Positions 53,894 to 63,081 of a DNA stretch of 64,000 bases are shown piece by piece. The notes beneath the pieces are model-generated. The model was given only the letters and a program-made list of their open reading frames with translations, searched no databases and was not told the origin of the DNA. Positions within the stretch are counted from its first letter, which is position 1. The number at the start of each line of letters is the position of its first letter. The translations under genes and the position numbers were made by a program. Origin of the DNA: Bacillota bacterium (GTDB lineage Bacteria > Bacillota > Clostridia > Lachnospirales > Lachnospiraceae). The DNA is taken from assembly GCA_023409535.1 (NCBI GenBank), contig JAEYGZ010000039.1, positions 372,001 to 436,000 of the forward strand, read 5' to 3'.

Positions 53894-54690
53894 TTAAAGC
53901 ACTGATTATGGATGATGAACAGCCTATATGCACCTTGCTGAAACGGATTATTCCATGGAATGAACTGGACATGAAGCTGGTCGGAGAAGCATATGACGGC
54001 GAAGACGGTCTAAGACTAATTGATAAGCTGAATCCGGAGATTGTAATTACAGATATCTGCATGCCGGGAGTCGGCGGACTTCAAATGGTGGAAGCGCTCA
54101 GAAAAAGCAGGAAAAGTAAAGATACAATCGTGATTTTTATAAGCGGATATGATGAATTTCAATACGCCAGAGAAGCAATCCGAATGGAGGCTTTTGATTA
54201 TGTATTAAAGCCTCTGGATGAAACAGAATTAACGAATATTCTGAAGCGGGCGAAAGAGACCATTCTCAAGCGGGAAAAGGGGCTGCAATATGTCTCCAAG
54301 CTTAGGAAGGAGATAGTGAAGCTGTCAAATGATCAGGAGATAGAAGCAGATCATGCGATGAACGGTAAAGAATCGGTACATTTGGTGACCGACTATATTC
54401 GAAATCATTATAACGAAGATATAAGTCTGGAAATGATTGCCGGAAAAGTGTTTATAAATCCTGCTTATTTCTCACAGCTATTCAAGAAAGAGGTTGGCTG
54501 CGGGTTTAATGATTATCTGAATAATCTGCGAATTAAAAATGCCAAGATACTATTGATGCAGCCTTTTCTGAAAGTGAATGAAGTTGCTGATATGGTTGGA
54601 TATAACAATATTGTTTATTTTAATCGTATATTTAAAAAATATACCGGTGTGACTCCTTCGGAATATCGGGAAGGGCGATCATTACGGTAG
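53890..54690 (+). CDS. Two-component response regulator, YesN/AraC type
   Basis: 266 residues, compact version of the regulator at 4163: receiver domain (1-125) with DDE at 8-10, phospho-acceptor Asp55 in IVITDICMP and Lys in VLKPLDE, then a short linker and two AraC helix-turn-helix motifs (LEMIAGKVFINPAYFSQLFKK and VNEVADMVGYNNIVYFNRIFKK). The middle domain of the longer YesN type is missing. It overlaps the kinase by 4 bases and probably activates the importer genes from 54914. Confidence 0.94.
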   Translation: MIKALIMDDEQPICTLLKRIIPWNELDMKLVGEAYDGEDGLRLIDKLNPEIVITDICMPGVGGLQMVEALRKSRKSKDTIVIFISGYDEFQYAREAIRMEAFDYVLKPLDETELTNILKRAKETILKREKGLQYVSKLRKEIVKLSNDQEIEADHAMNGKESVHLVTDYIRNHYNEDISLEMIAGKVFINPAYFSQLFKKEVGCGFNDYLNNLRIKNAKILLMQPFLKVNEVADMVGYNNIVYFNRIFKKYTGVTPSEYREGRSLR

Positions 54691-54718
54691 CTGATATAAT
54701 AAGGATCATGATATGTGC

Positions 54719-54755
54719 AAGAAGCCCGGAATATGTTTTGTATTTTGGGCTTCTT
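54719..54755 (+). terminator. Rho-independent terminator
   Basis: Fifteen-base arms AAGAAGCCCGGAATA and TATTTTGGGCTTCTT (two G-U pairs), 7-base loop, then TGTTTGTTTTTT. Confidence 0.92.
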
Positions 54756-54864
54756 TGTTTGTTTTTTATATGTAAAATAGTGAGGAAATACAAAAATAAG
54801 TTAATGTTTCTAAAATATGTTCAATTTACGTGCGGTTATAAGTCGATTATTATAAAACTATAGC

Positions 54865-54893
54865 AAAGAACCACAATAGTAAAGAACCACAAT
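54865..54893 (+). repeat. Tandem direct repeat before binding-protein gene
   Basis: AAAGAACCACAAT occurs twice, exactly, with a 16-base period (54865 and 54881), just before the ribosome site of the binding-protein gene. Its position is too close to the start for a typical activator site, so it may lie in the leader RNA or be a small duplication. Confidence 0.55.
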
Positions 54894-54913
54894 TCAAACA
54901 GGAGGTATTGGGT

Positions 54914-56260
54914 ATGAAAAAGAAGGTAATATGCGCATTAATAACTGCGTCGCTGCTCATCGTATCATTGGGGGGCTGTGCATCGGCAGATTCTTCACAG
55001 ACTGGGGATGGAAGCGGGAAAGAAACCGGGACAGCATCGGATTCTTCCGTTCCGACAATTCGTTTTGCTTACAACTGGACAGGAACAGCAGACCCGAAGA
55101 ATGCAACGTATGAGAAAATGATTACGGATTATGCTGAAGAGCATAAGGCTTCAGTGAACATCATTCTTGAGACGGCAAGCGGTATGGATCTCCAGGATAA
55201 AATCAAGGTTGACCTGGCGGCCGGAGATCTGCCGGATGTATTTATGTATTGGGGCGGTGAATCCAATCTGAGTTCCATGGTTGAAAATGACCTGTTGGTG
55301 GATGTTGACGCCTACTGTGCGGAAAGTAAAACAATTATAAGAGACCAGTGGGATGAAAGTACGTTCTTGAATTCCACACTCGACGGAAAAGAATTTATGT
55401 TCCCGGTTGAAAGCTTCAAATGGTTCTGTATTTATAATCAGGCGTTATTTGACGAGTATGGGCTGAAAATTCCGACTACTTACGAGGAACTGAAGGAATG
55501 TAACGAAGTTTTTAAAGCAAATGGCATTGCAACCATTGATGTCGGCTCTAAAGGCGGAGACTACGGACATATCCTTTATAATGAAATACTTTATCAATTA
55601 GCGGGCGGAATTGACGACACCAGAGACCTGGCAATCGACCATCAATTTATGTCTGAAGCGACTTCAGCAGCGGCAAAGTACATTGTTGAGATGCGTGATC
55701 TCGGCATGTATCCGGAGGATACAATTGCAAATGGCGGCAGTGAGAATGCGGCATTGCTCTATACACAGTCCAAGGCGGCTATGATGCTGTGCGCACCCTG
55801 GTTATTTTCATCCATCAGTAAGGATGTGCTTGACACAACCGTAATAGCGCCGTTCCCGGCAATGTCTGATGCGGCGACCGCTCCTTCCGATTTTAATATA
55901 GGTGCAATATCCGAAGGTCTCTGCATTACGACCGAAGCGTTTAACGATCCCGCTAAGAAAGCTGCGGTGATTGATTTTGTGGATTTTCTGCTTTCAGATG
56001 GGATTTTCAGCGCGTTAGGCAAGACGGCCACGATGCCGGCCAAAAATATCACCTTGGATGCTTCCGAATTGGACCCCTGGATGGCGAAAGCAATTGAGTA
56101 TACAAATGATAAGTCGACCTACCAGCCGCTTTGGTTCTTAATGCCTACTACCGACACTGCGACCACATATTCGGATGGATTGGATGAGATGTTTGCAGGT
56201 GCAATCAATGATGAAGACTTTGTGCAGAAGGTCCAGGAAGCCTTTGATGATGTTGAATGA
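54914..56260 (+). CDS. Sugar ABC transporter solute-binding lipoprotein
   Basis: 448 residues. Signal peptide with lipobox SLGGC (Cys22), Ser/Gly/Thr linker, then a family 1 binding-protein fold: RFAYNWTGTADPKNATYEKM at the start, YNQALFDEYGLKIPTTYEELK at about 177-197 (the PTTWDE-like box), and QSKAAMMLCAPWL. It shows clear but distant similarity in layout to the binding protein at 8043. AGGAGGT is 7 bases before ATG 54914; an in-frame TTG at 54908 is less likely. First gene of the second importer. Confidence 0.94.
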   Translation: MKKKVICALITASLLIVSLGGCASADSSQTGDGSGKETGTASDSSVPTIRFAYNWTGTADPKNATYEKMITDYAEEHKASVNIILETASGMDLQDKIKVDLAAGDLPDVFMYWGGESNLSSMVENDLLVDVDAYCAESKTIIRDQWDESTFLNSTLDGKEFMFPVESFKWFCIYNQALFDEYGLKIPTTYEELKECNEVFKANGIATIDVGSKGGDYGHILYNEILYQLAGGIDDTRDLAIDHQFMSEATSAAAKYIVEMRDLGMYPEDTIANGGSENAALLYTQSKAAMMLCAPWLFSSISKDVLDTTVIAPFPAMSDAATAPSDFNIGAISEGLCITTEAFNDPAKKAAVIDFVDFLLSDGIFSALGKTATMPAKNITLDASELDPWMAKAIEYTNDKSTYQPLWFLMPTTDTATTYSDGLDEMFAGAINDEDFVQKVQEAFDDVE

Positions 56261-56293
56261 AAAATAGTACAGCTTGAATATAGAAACAGGAGG

Positions 56294-56314
56294 GCCGGTC
56301 TGTAAAGGGCCGGC
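56294..56314 (+). terminator. Intercistronic GC-rich hairpin
   Basis: GCCGG and CCGGC arms within the direct repeat GGGCCGG, lacking a T run. It lies between binding protein and first permease, the same position as the hairpin at 9423 in the other locus. Confidence 0.5.
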
Positions 56315-56342
56315 TCGTCCTTCATAAGGAATAGGGAAAACT

Positions 56343-57203
56343 ATGAAAAATAAGAAATATCTATTTGCAATTGTGTTTGTATTGCCGGCGTTTATTTTAT
56401 ACTCGGTATTTATTATTGCACCGGTGTTTTTCTCCACCTACTACAGCTTCACATCATGGGATGGAATCGGCATGCCTAAGATAAACGGCATACAGAATTA
56501 CATAAAGATGTTCTCCTTAAAGGATTATTGGAAGGTGTTACTTAATACTTTGAAACTGATTGGCGCTTCGGTGTTTATCCAGATTCCCATTGCAACGGTT
56601 CTGTCCTTCTTACTGCTGCGCAAGACGAAAGGCTATAAGTTCTTCAGAACTTTTTACTTCATTCCGGTGGTGGTAGCGCCGATTGCAATCGGTATTATGT
56701 TTTCAATTTTCTATAACGGCGATGTGGGACCGATCAATAAACTTCTTGATTTGGTGCATTTGTCATTTCTGAAGCAGATTTGGCTGTCGGATGTAAAGGT
56801 GGTTGTAAACTCGGTCATTTTTCCTCAGATCTGGCAATATATCGGTTATTCGCTGGTTATTATCTTTGCCGCGATGAAATCCATTAACAATGAAATGTTG
56901 GAAAGTGCCAATATAGATGGTGCAAACTCGGTTCAGACTTTTGCGAGAATCGTCGTTCCTATGTGTTGGGATGCAATTGTTGTTGCGATTATCCTGGTTG
57001 TTACGGGATCTCTGAAATCATTCGATTATTCCTGGGCTTTGACACAAGGCGGACCTGGAAACGCGTCATCGTTCCTGTCAGTCTTTATGTATAAGACGGC
57101 GTTTGTTCAGAATAAGTTCGGACTTGGCAGTTCTATTACTGTGACAATTATGGTTTATTCAATGGCACTGACGGCCTTCATTAAGCGATTGAATCGAAAC
57201 TGA
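56343..57203 (+). CDS. Sugar ABC transporter permease (MalF-like)
   Basis: 286 residues, six membrane segments beginning with FAIVFVLPAFILYSVFIIAP, and an EAA loop ESANIDGANSVQTFARIVVPM near 190-210 for ATPase docking. It lacks the charged N-terminal extension seen in the permease at 9529. Followed by its partner after 15 bases. As in the first locus, no ATPase gene is linked. Confidence 0.94.
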   Translation: MKNKKYLFAIVFVLPAFILYSVFIIAPVFFSTYYSFTSWDGIGMPKINGIQNYIKMFSLKDYWKVLLNTLKLIGASVFIQIPIATVLSFLLLRKTKGYKFFRTFYFIPVVVAPIAIGIMFSIFYNGDVGPINKLLDLVHLSFLKQIWLSDVKVVVNSVIFPQIWQYIGYSLVIIFAAMKSINNEMLESANIDGANSVQTFARIVVPMCWDAIVVAIILVVTGSLKSFDYSWALTQGGPGNASSFLSVFMYKTAFVQNKFGLGSSITVTIMVYSMALTAFIKRLNRN

Positions 57204-57218
57204 AAGGAATAAAGGCAT

Positions 57219-58055
57219 ATGAAGACTAAAATAAAGAGAAAATTTGCGGTTAGCGGCATTTTCAAATATATTGTATTGATTGCTTTTGCCATCATTGATT
57301 TTTATCCGTTCTTCTGGGTATTAATGAGTTCATTCAAAGATAACATAGCCATTACGGCAGAACCTCTCGCCTTACCCAAATCAATAAGCTTTTCCAGTTA
57401 TATCGGGGTGTGGACAGATGTTAAAATCGGCGTGAATTTCATAAACAGTATAATCTACTCAGCCTGCGGGGTAGTGTTAATCGTGCTCCTGAGCTCAATG
57501 GTGGCATATGTAATCACCAGGGTTCTGCCTTCGAAGCTGCTGTATAGTTACTTCACATTGGGAATTATGATTCCGATACATGCAATCCTGATTCCGACAT
57601 TCATTATCATGAAGCAATTAAGTATTTATAATACCAGGCTTGGATTCATCGTCTTAATTACGGCAAGCAATCTTTCGCTTGCAATTTTTATTCTGACCAG
57701 CTTTATGAAGAGCATACCGGTTGAACTGGATGAAGCGGCATACATGGATGGCTGCGGTTATTTCAAGATGTTTTATAAGATTGCATTTCCGATGGCAAAA
57801 CCCGGTTTGGCTACGATTGGTACGTTAACCTTGCTTAATTGCTGGAACGAATATTTGTTTGCATATATGATGCTGGCTAACGAGAAAATTAAGACAATTA
57901 CGCAAGGCATATTTGCCCTCAAGGGCCTGTATCATACAGATTATTCGACACTTTGTGCAGGTCTTATGATTGCAATTATTCCAATGATGGCATTCTTTGT
58001 TATTTTTCAGGAACAGGTGATCGGCGGCATGACTGCCGGAGCTGTGAAAGGGTAA
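57219..58055 (+). CDS. Sugar ABC transporter permease (MalG-like)
   Basis: 278 residues with six membrane segments, start AFAIIDFYPFFWVLMSSFKDN, EAA loop ELDEAAYMDGCGYFKMFYKI near 168-188 and the usual ending GGMTAGAVKG. AAAGGAA ribosome site. The stop is 4 bases before the metallo-beta-lactamase-fold gene, so the import and hydrolase genes are coupled. Confidence 0.94.
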   Translation: MKTKIKRKFAVSGIFKYIVLIAFAIIDFYPFFWVLMSSFKDNIAITAEPLALPKSISFSSYIGVWTDVKIGVNFINSIIYSACGVVLIVLLSSMVAYVITRVLPSKLLYSYFTLGIMIPIHAILIPTFIIMKQLSIYNTRLGFIVLITASNLSLAIFILTSFMKSIPVELDEAAYMDGCGYFKMFYKIAFPMAKPGLATIGTLTLLNCWNEYLFAYMMLANEKIKTITQGIFALKGLYHTDYSTLCAGLMIAIIPMMAFFVIFQEQVIGGMTAGAVKG

Positions 58056-58059
58056 GCAT

Positions 58060-58803
58060 ATGAGATTATTGAAGAATTTATATCAAGTTGCAGGGTGTAT
58101 GTATGGAGTCCATGAAAATGTATATGCGGTGCAGACGGAAGAAGGAATTGTTCTGATTGATACCGGATTAAATACAAAAACATTTGAGGTGATATGCAGA
58201 AATCTTAAATACTGGGGTTTAGATCAGCAAAGGGTCAGTAAGGTTCTGTTAACACATGCCCATTATGAGCATTCGGGAAATTGTTTCAGGTATGTATCGG
58301 AAGGTGCTGATATTTATATTCATGCAGCGGAGGCGGAAGCGATCAGAAAAGGAGATGACCGTATTGCCGAATATAGATTTTTTGGAAGTGAACCTTATCA
58401 GCCGGTACAGGATTGTATTGCAGTGAATAACGGAGACCGGATTGAAGCAGGCGAATCCACCTTTGAAGTAATTCATGCACCGGGGCATTCGGAGGGATCG
58501 GTAATCTATAAACTGACGACGGAAGGAAAGACCATTCTGTTTACCGGAGATACGGTGCTGGCTGATAAGCTATGCAGGGAAAGCATGGTGGGTTGGACCG
58601 GCGGAGCAGATTACGATGAGCATAAATATATGGAGAGTTTAATACAGCTGGCGGATATGGATGCTGATGTTGTTTTGCCGGGACACGGTGAGGTTTGTAT
58701 GAAAGATGGCGGCCGCTTATTGAACGGTGCATTCTTAAGAGCAAGGCTGCTTCTCGTAACACAGCCGCATGTAACCCTTCATGCGAATTCCATGTTCCGG
58801 TAG
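58060..58803 (+). CDS. Metallo-beta-lactamase-fold hydrolase (1 of 2)
   Basis: 247 residues, cytosolic. Fold hallmarks: THAHYEHSGN (His66, His68, Glu70, His71), HAPGHSEGS, FTGDTVLAD and LPGHGE. In classic members residue 70 is Asp (HxHxDH); Glu is a conservative change that may still bind the second metal. It sits directly after the permease gene and is a paralog of the next gene (both open with N-YQV and contain NLKYWGL/NMKYWGL). A lactonase-like role on an imported sugar derivative is plausible but not shown. Confidence 0.85.
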   Translation: MRLLKNLYQVAGCMYGVHENVYAVQTEEGIVLIDTGLNTKTFEVICRNLKYWGLDQQRVSKVLLTHAHYEHSGNCFRYVSEGADIYIHAAEAEAIRKGDDRIAEYRFFGSEPYQPVQDCIAVNNGDRIEAGESTFEVIHAPGHSEGSVIYKLTTEGKTILFTGDTVLADKLCRESMVGWTGGADYDEHKYMESLIQLADMDADVVLPGHGEVCMKDGGRLLNGAFLRARLLLVTQPHVTLHANSMFR

Positions 58804-58835
58804 AAACCGGGCAAATGTAAGAGTGAGGTGACAGT

Positions 58836-59564
58836 ATGCAGGTAATGAACAACATATATCAGGTACTTGGCGGTACCTATGCAAATATTGCAAATATTTT
58901 TGTCGTGAAGGCCGGTAATGAGTTAGTACTGATTGATTCCGCCGAAACGGAAGAGGAATATGAGCTTATTCTTGAAAATATGAAGTATTGGGGACTGGAG
59001 AAATATCCGGTTTCGTATGTACTATTGAGCCATAAGCATTTGAATCATATTGGGAATGCGTACAGGTTCAGAGAAAACGGGGCCAGGATTGTGGCCGGAG
59101 CAAAGGACGCAGAGGCAATTGAGAAGGGCATCCTAACGGAGATCTGCGACTTTGCCCCGTTCCCAAAGAAAAAGCCATATATCCCATGCCCAATTGACAT
59201 TAAGGCTAAAGATGGTGATGTCATAGAAGCTGGCGGATTAAGATTTGAAGTCATCGAAGTTCCGGGTCACACAGATGGTTCGGTATTTTATCGTCTTGAA
59301 ATGGACGGGAAGGTGATTTATTTCACCGGAGATGTGCTGAATGTCGAACATGACTGTACGGGTGCATTATTAGGATGGGAAGGCGGAATGGACTATAACA
59401 GGGACAAGTTCTTTGAATCAATTCAGCGTTTCTCCAGATTCAAATGTGATGTTATTCTGCCGGGACATTATCAATTATGTCTGCAGGATGGCAGCAGGAT
59501 TATGAATGACGCTTATCGGGCAGCGCTTGTGGAATGGCGTAAACCTGTGATTGGAACAGAATAG
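58836..59564 (+). CDS. Metallo-beta-lactamase-fold protein (2 of 2)
   Basis: 242 residues, paralog of the preceding product, with similar length and order of motifs: SHKHLNHIGN (His66, His68, Asn70, His71), EVPGHTDGS, FTGDVLNVE and LPGHYQ. Asn70 replaces the metal-binding Asp of the HxHxDH motif, so the second metal site is probably lost or altered. It could be a non-catalytic partner of the first protein or have another activity. Tandem position 33 bases apart supports a joint role. Confidence 0.85.
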   Translation: MQVMNNIYQVLGGTYANIANIFVVKAGNELVLIDSAETEEEYELILENMKYWGLEKYPVSYVLLSHKHLNHIGNAYRFRENGARIVAGAKDAEAIEKGILTEICDFAPFPKKKPYIPCPIDIKAKDGDVIEAGGLRFEVIEVPGHTDGSVFYRLEMDGKVIYFTGDVLNVEHDCTGALLGWEGGMDYNRDKFFESIQRFSRFKCDVILPGHYQLCLQDGSRIMNDAYRAALVEWRKPVIGTE

Positions 59565-59625
59565 TTTGTCTTGTTACAAAACAGGAAAGGAAATGCAGAA
59601 GTAATCTGGAAAGGCGTGGTATTAA

Positions 59626-61161
59626 ATGACGGAATATTTAAAAAAAATAGAAAAATGGGATACTTGGGAAATTATCTGTACCGGACATAAGGATAATAAT
59701 CCGTTTGTGGATTATAAGATCCAGGGGATGTTTACAGGTAAGAATGAGAGTAAAACGGTGGAAGGCTTCTATGACGGCAACGGAAAATATATCGTTCGCT
59801 TTATGCCTTCCTTTGAAGGAGTATATTCTTTTCAGATATCAGGAAGCTTTGCGGAAGAAACTTATGCGGGAACTTTTGAGGTGACACCGGCATCAGGAAA
59901 GAATCATGGGCCTGTCCGCGTAGCGAACACCTATCATTTCGCATATGAAGACGGAACCCCTTATTATTCCGTAGGAACCACATGCTATGTATGGGAGCTG
60001 CAATCGGATGAATTACAGAAACAGACGATAGAAACACTGAAAAACAGCGCATTTAATAAAATCCGTTTCTGTATTTTTCCGAAACACTATGATTATAATT
60101 TAAAGGAGCCAAGATCCTACCCATATGAAGGAACACCCTGTGACAGCTCAATTTTAACCAAGGAGAATTTTCATTTATATAACGGGAAAGCAGAAGGAAA
60201 CAAGTGGGATTTTAGCAGATTCAATCCGAACCACTTCCATCATATTGAAGAATGTATTAAACAGCTGAGAGACATATCCATCGAGGCGGATTTAATCGTC
60301 ATGCATCCTTATGACCGCTGGGGCTTCAGCATGATGAGCAGGGAAGAAGATGAATTGTATTGGAACTATGTGATAGCCAGATTCTCGGCATATCGTAATG
60401 TATGGTGGTCACTGACGAACGAATATGATCTTATGCCTCAAAAAAGTCTTCAAGATTGGGAAAATTATGCCCGAATACTATGTGAAAAGGATTTGTACAC
60501 CCACTTACGGTCTATTCATAACTGCAGATCGTTTTATGATCATTCCAGACCTTGGATCACACACTGCAGTATTCAGAGGCAGGATGTTTATAAGACGGCG
60601 GAGTTCGTTACTGAATGGAGAGAAAGATATAAGAAACCGATCGTGATTGATGAAATAGCTTATGAGGGCAATATTCAGCATGGCTGGGGAAATATCAGCG
60701 GCAGGGAACTGATCCGAAGATACTGGGAAGCCAGCATAAGAGGCGGATATGTCGGACACGGAGAAACCTTTATAAATCCGGATGATATTCTATGGTGGTC
60801 ACATGGAGGCACTCTGCATGGAGAAAGTCCCGAGAGGCTAAAATTTTTATATAAGATCTTAGCGGAGACACCTGGATATGGTTTGATGCCGTTACAACAG
60901 GAGTGGGATGAAGTATGTGCGACAGTGGAAAACGCTAATTTGATGAAACAAAAGGGAAAGGACTATTACATATACTATTATGGGTTTAACAGACCATCCT
61001 TCAGGGAGTTTTATTATGATGACATCAATGAATTTGAGGTTGAGGTAATTGATACGTGGGATATGACAATTGAGAAGAAAGGAATTTTCAAAGGCAGATT
61101 TAAAGTGAAATTACCCGGAAAAGAATATATGGCAATCCGCGTTATAAAGAAATGTAATTAA
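59626..61161 (+). CDS. DUF5060/DUF4038-type glycoside hydrolase, cytosolic
   Basis: 511 residues, no signal peptide. The first 90 residues form a DUF5060-like beta-sandwich (WEIICTGHKDNNPFVDY, GFYDGNGKYIVRFMPSFEG). A TIM-barrel follows with candidate acid/base Glu266 in WWSLTNEYD and candidate nucleophile Glu343 in IVIDEIAYEG, the arrangement of clan A retaining glycosidases. A C-terminal strand-rich DUF5605-like unit ends the protein. Acts presumably on the oligosaccharide imported by the same operon. Substrate not identifiable from sequence. Last gene of the locus, closed by the terminator at 61277. Confidence 0.85.
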   Translation: MTEYLKKIEKWDTWEIICTGHKDNNPFVDYKIQGMFTGKNESKTVEGFYDGNGKYIVRFMPSFEGVYSFQISGSFAEETYAGTFEVTPASGKNHGPVRVANTYHFAYEDGTPYYSVGTTCYVWELQSDELQKQTIETLKNSAFNKIRFCIFPKHYDYNLKEPRSYPYEGTPCDSSILTKENFHLYNGKAEGNKWDFSRFNPNHFHHIEECIKQLRDISIEADLIVMHPYDRWGFSMMSREEDELYWNYVIARFSAYRNVWWSLTNEYDLMPQKSLQDWENYARILCEKDLYTHLRSIHNCRSFYDHSRPWITHCSIQRQDVYKTAEFVTEWRERYKKPIVIDEIAYEGNIQHGWGNISGRELIRRYWEASIRGGYVGHGETFINPDDILWWSHGGTLHGESPERLKFLYKILAETPGYGLMPLQQEWDEVCATVENANLMKQKGKDYYIYYYGFNRPSFREFYYDDINEFEVEVIDTWDMTIEKKGIFKGRFKVKLPGKEYMAIRVIKKCN

Positions 61162-61190
61162 TTCAAATAAATAGAGTGTTCTGGCTCACA

Positions 61191-61223
61191 AGCAAAATTT
61201 CCATGTCGTCATTGCCATGAGGG
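61191..61223. repeat. Member of related intergenic hairpin family (degenerate)
   Basis: AGCAAAATTTCCATGTCGTCATTGCCATGAGGG resembles (in two parts, AGCAAAAT and GTCATTGCCATG) the sequences at 63081 and 63131. It does not fold well here. Confidence 0.4.
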
Positions 61224-61276
61224 TATAAGACTGTGAACGCCGCTGTACACGATTATTGATCACTGAATATGAAAAA

Positions 61277-61306
61277 CCGTTATACGACTTTCGAGTTGTA
61301 TAGCGG
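61277..61306 (+). terminator. Rho-independent terminator
   Basis: Arms CCGTTATACGAC and GTTGTATAGCGG (G-U wobble allowed), 6-base loop, followed by CTTTTTTT. Ends the second sugar operon. Confidence 0.88.
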
Positions 61307-61369
61307 CTTTTTTGAGTTTGGAAAAGCTTTCTTGGAGATTTTGCCATTGTTGATATATAAGACAAATGG

Positions 61370-61398
61370 TTGATTATGGGAAAAACAAATGATATACT
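61370..61398 (+). promoter_or_regulatory. Sigma-A type promoter
   Basis: TTGATT (61370-61375), 17-base spacer, TATACT (61393-61398), about 100 bases before the start of the leucine-rich-repeat protein gene. Confidence 0.7.
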
Positions 61399-61497
61399 TC
61401 AATTATTATACATTTGATTGGAGATAAGAAGTACACATAACTGTGACAGCGTGTCGGCAGATTGATTTCATGCGTGATAGAGCAGAAAGGGTTTATT

Positions 61498-63081
61498 ATG
61501 AAAAATATATATCTGGCAGTGATTATGATTGGAGTACTTGTATTTGCACAGTTTCAGACCGCATATGGAAAAGAAGGGACAAATGAAGATATCGCTATGG
61601 AAATGGAAGCATTGTTTGAAGAGGAAGTCTTCTATCATTTGGAATTATCAGATGGTTATGATTTATCGATGCAGGTATTATTGATAGAATATCCGAAAGA
61701 TAATGTACCCGGAGAGGTGACTTTATTATATGAGCCATATTTAAACAGTGATTTGGAGATAATCTCTTTGAACGGCGTGACAATAAATATACCTGACGAA
61801 ATAAGGCTGGGAAACTTTCGGTTTACGGTGAAGAATTTGGGCGGATTTTATAATCTGAGTAATGCCGTAATAAATATTCCGGAGACAGTTGTTTCTGCGG
61901 AGGAAGGCTCTTTTGCTGATATGAATAATGTGGAGCTTGCTATGCCGGCATCATTGGTCAGCACAGGAAAGGGCTTCTTAACGGGAAGCAGGTTGAGCAA
62001 ACTGACCGTAAGTACAGATAACCCGGTCTATAAAGCTGAGGATAATTCTTTATACAGCATTGATGGAAAGATACTATACCATTTAAATATTATAGAAAGA
62101 ACCATTCAAATAAAGGATGGAATTCAAATTATAAAAGACGGCTCATTATTTTTGAGTACTCCGGACAGTAATATTCAGGAATTGATTTTACCTGATTCTG
62201 TTACGTCTATTGAGCAGAACATTATGGACATTCCTTATCTGGAATTCAAGGGCAAGAAACCGCCAAAGATTAAATATGACAATTGGTCAAACAGCAGCGG
62301 CAATTATGATAATTATATTTTAGTACCCAAAGGAACAAAAGGCGAATATGCAAAAATAAAGAGTGAAAACGGAAACCAGCTATTTTATAGTTTAAAAATT
62401 GAAGAAGAAAATCTATATTTAAATAAAGTACAGGCTTTTCTTAAAAAAATGAGTACCAAGGCAAAGCAAAAGGCCGGCTTGAGCAAGCCGCAGGGGCTTA
62501 CAGAAAAGCAATGGAACGGGTTAATAAAAAAAGCCTCCCAGATTACATCAAATGCGGGAAGTAATAGTGAGAAAGCCTGGTTGATTTACCAATGGGTCAC
62601 ACAAAATTTTACATACGATTATACGGCTGTGGGGAATAGTAAGCTGGAAGACGGCAGAACCCAGTACTTAATGCTGCTTCGCACGAATTACAACGTAAAG
62701 CTTAATTATACCTATACAGCATATGAAAATAAAAAAGGTGTTCAATATGCCTTTGTAAATGTAACAAATGCGTTGATGAGGGCCGCCGGTGTTCCTTCCT
62801 ATACCATACTGGCTGAAGGAACGAACCAAGCCTGGGGTTCACATTTTCCGGGCTATAGAAACATGGTTTACTATGGAGATTCCTGGCATTTAATTAACAC
62901 CGGCGAAGGATGTATTAATTATATCGATGATTATGGAAAAGGGATCAGAGAGGAAAAGAATCTGGTGTCCTTTGATATGTCATGGAAGGGATGGACCCTT
63001 GCGGAAAAGGATATTCCCATGATAATAGAGGAGGTTCTGCCGGCAGCATCAACCGGTAAATCTATGAATTCAGGATACTAA
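61498..63081 (+). CDS. Secreted protein, BspA-like leucine-rich repeats plus inactive transglutaminase-like domain
   Basis: 527 residues. Signal peptide at about 1-24. An extracellular region of BspA/LRR_5-like repeats (about 60-270, with patterns such as NGVTINIPDEIRLGNF, ELILPDSVTSIEQNI) is followed by a helical linker and a transglutaminase-like domain (about 335-500). Family members have GVC, His and Asp in the active site; here Cys is Gln416 (KKGVQYAF), His449 is kept (GSHFPGYR) and Asp is Asn467 (LINTG). It should therefore lack enzyme activity and may bind peptides or wall. ATG 61498 with GAAAGGG upstream is chosen over the open frame from 61462. Confidence 0.8.
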   Translation: MKNIYLAVIMIGVLVFAQFQTAYGKEGTNEDIAMEMEALFEEEVFYHLELSDGYDLSMQVLLIEYPKDNVPGEVTLLYEPYLNSDLEIISLNGVTINIPDEIRLGNFRFTVKNLGGFYNLSNAVINIPETVVSAEEGSFADMNNVELAMPASLVSTGKGFLTGSRLSKLTVSTDNPVYKAEDNSLYSIDGKILYHLNIIERTIQIKDGIQIIKDGSLFLSTPDSNIQELILPDSVTSIEQNIMDIPYLEFKGKKPPKIKYDNWSNSSGNYDNYILVPKGTKGEYAKIKSENGNQLFYSLKIEEENLYLNKVQAFLKKMSTKAKQKAGLSKPQGLTEKQWNGLIKKASQITSNAGSNSEKAWLIYQWVTQNFTYDYTAVGNSKLEDGRTQYLMLLRTNYNVKLNYTYTAYENKKGVQYAFVNVTNALMRAAGVPSYTILAEGTNQAWGSHFPGYRNMVYYGDSWHLINTGEGCINYIDDYGKGIREEKNLVSFDMSWKGWTLAEKDIPMIIEEVLPAASTGKSMNSGY

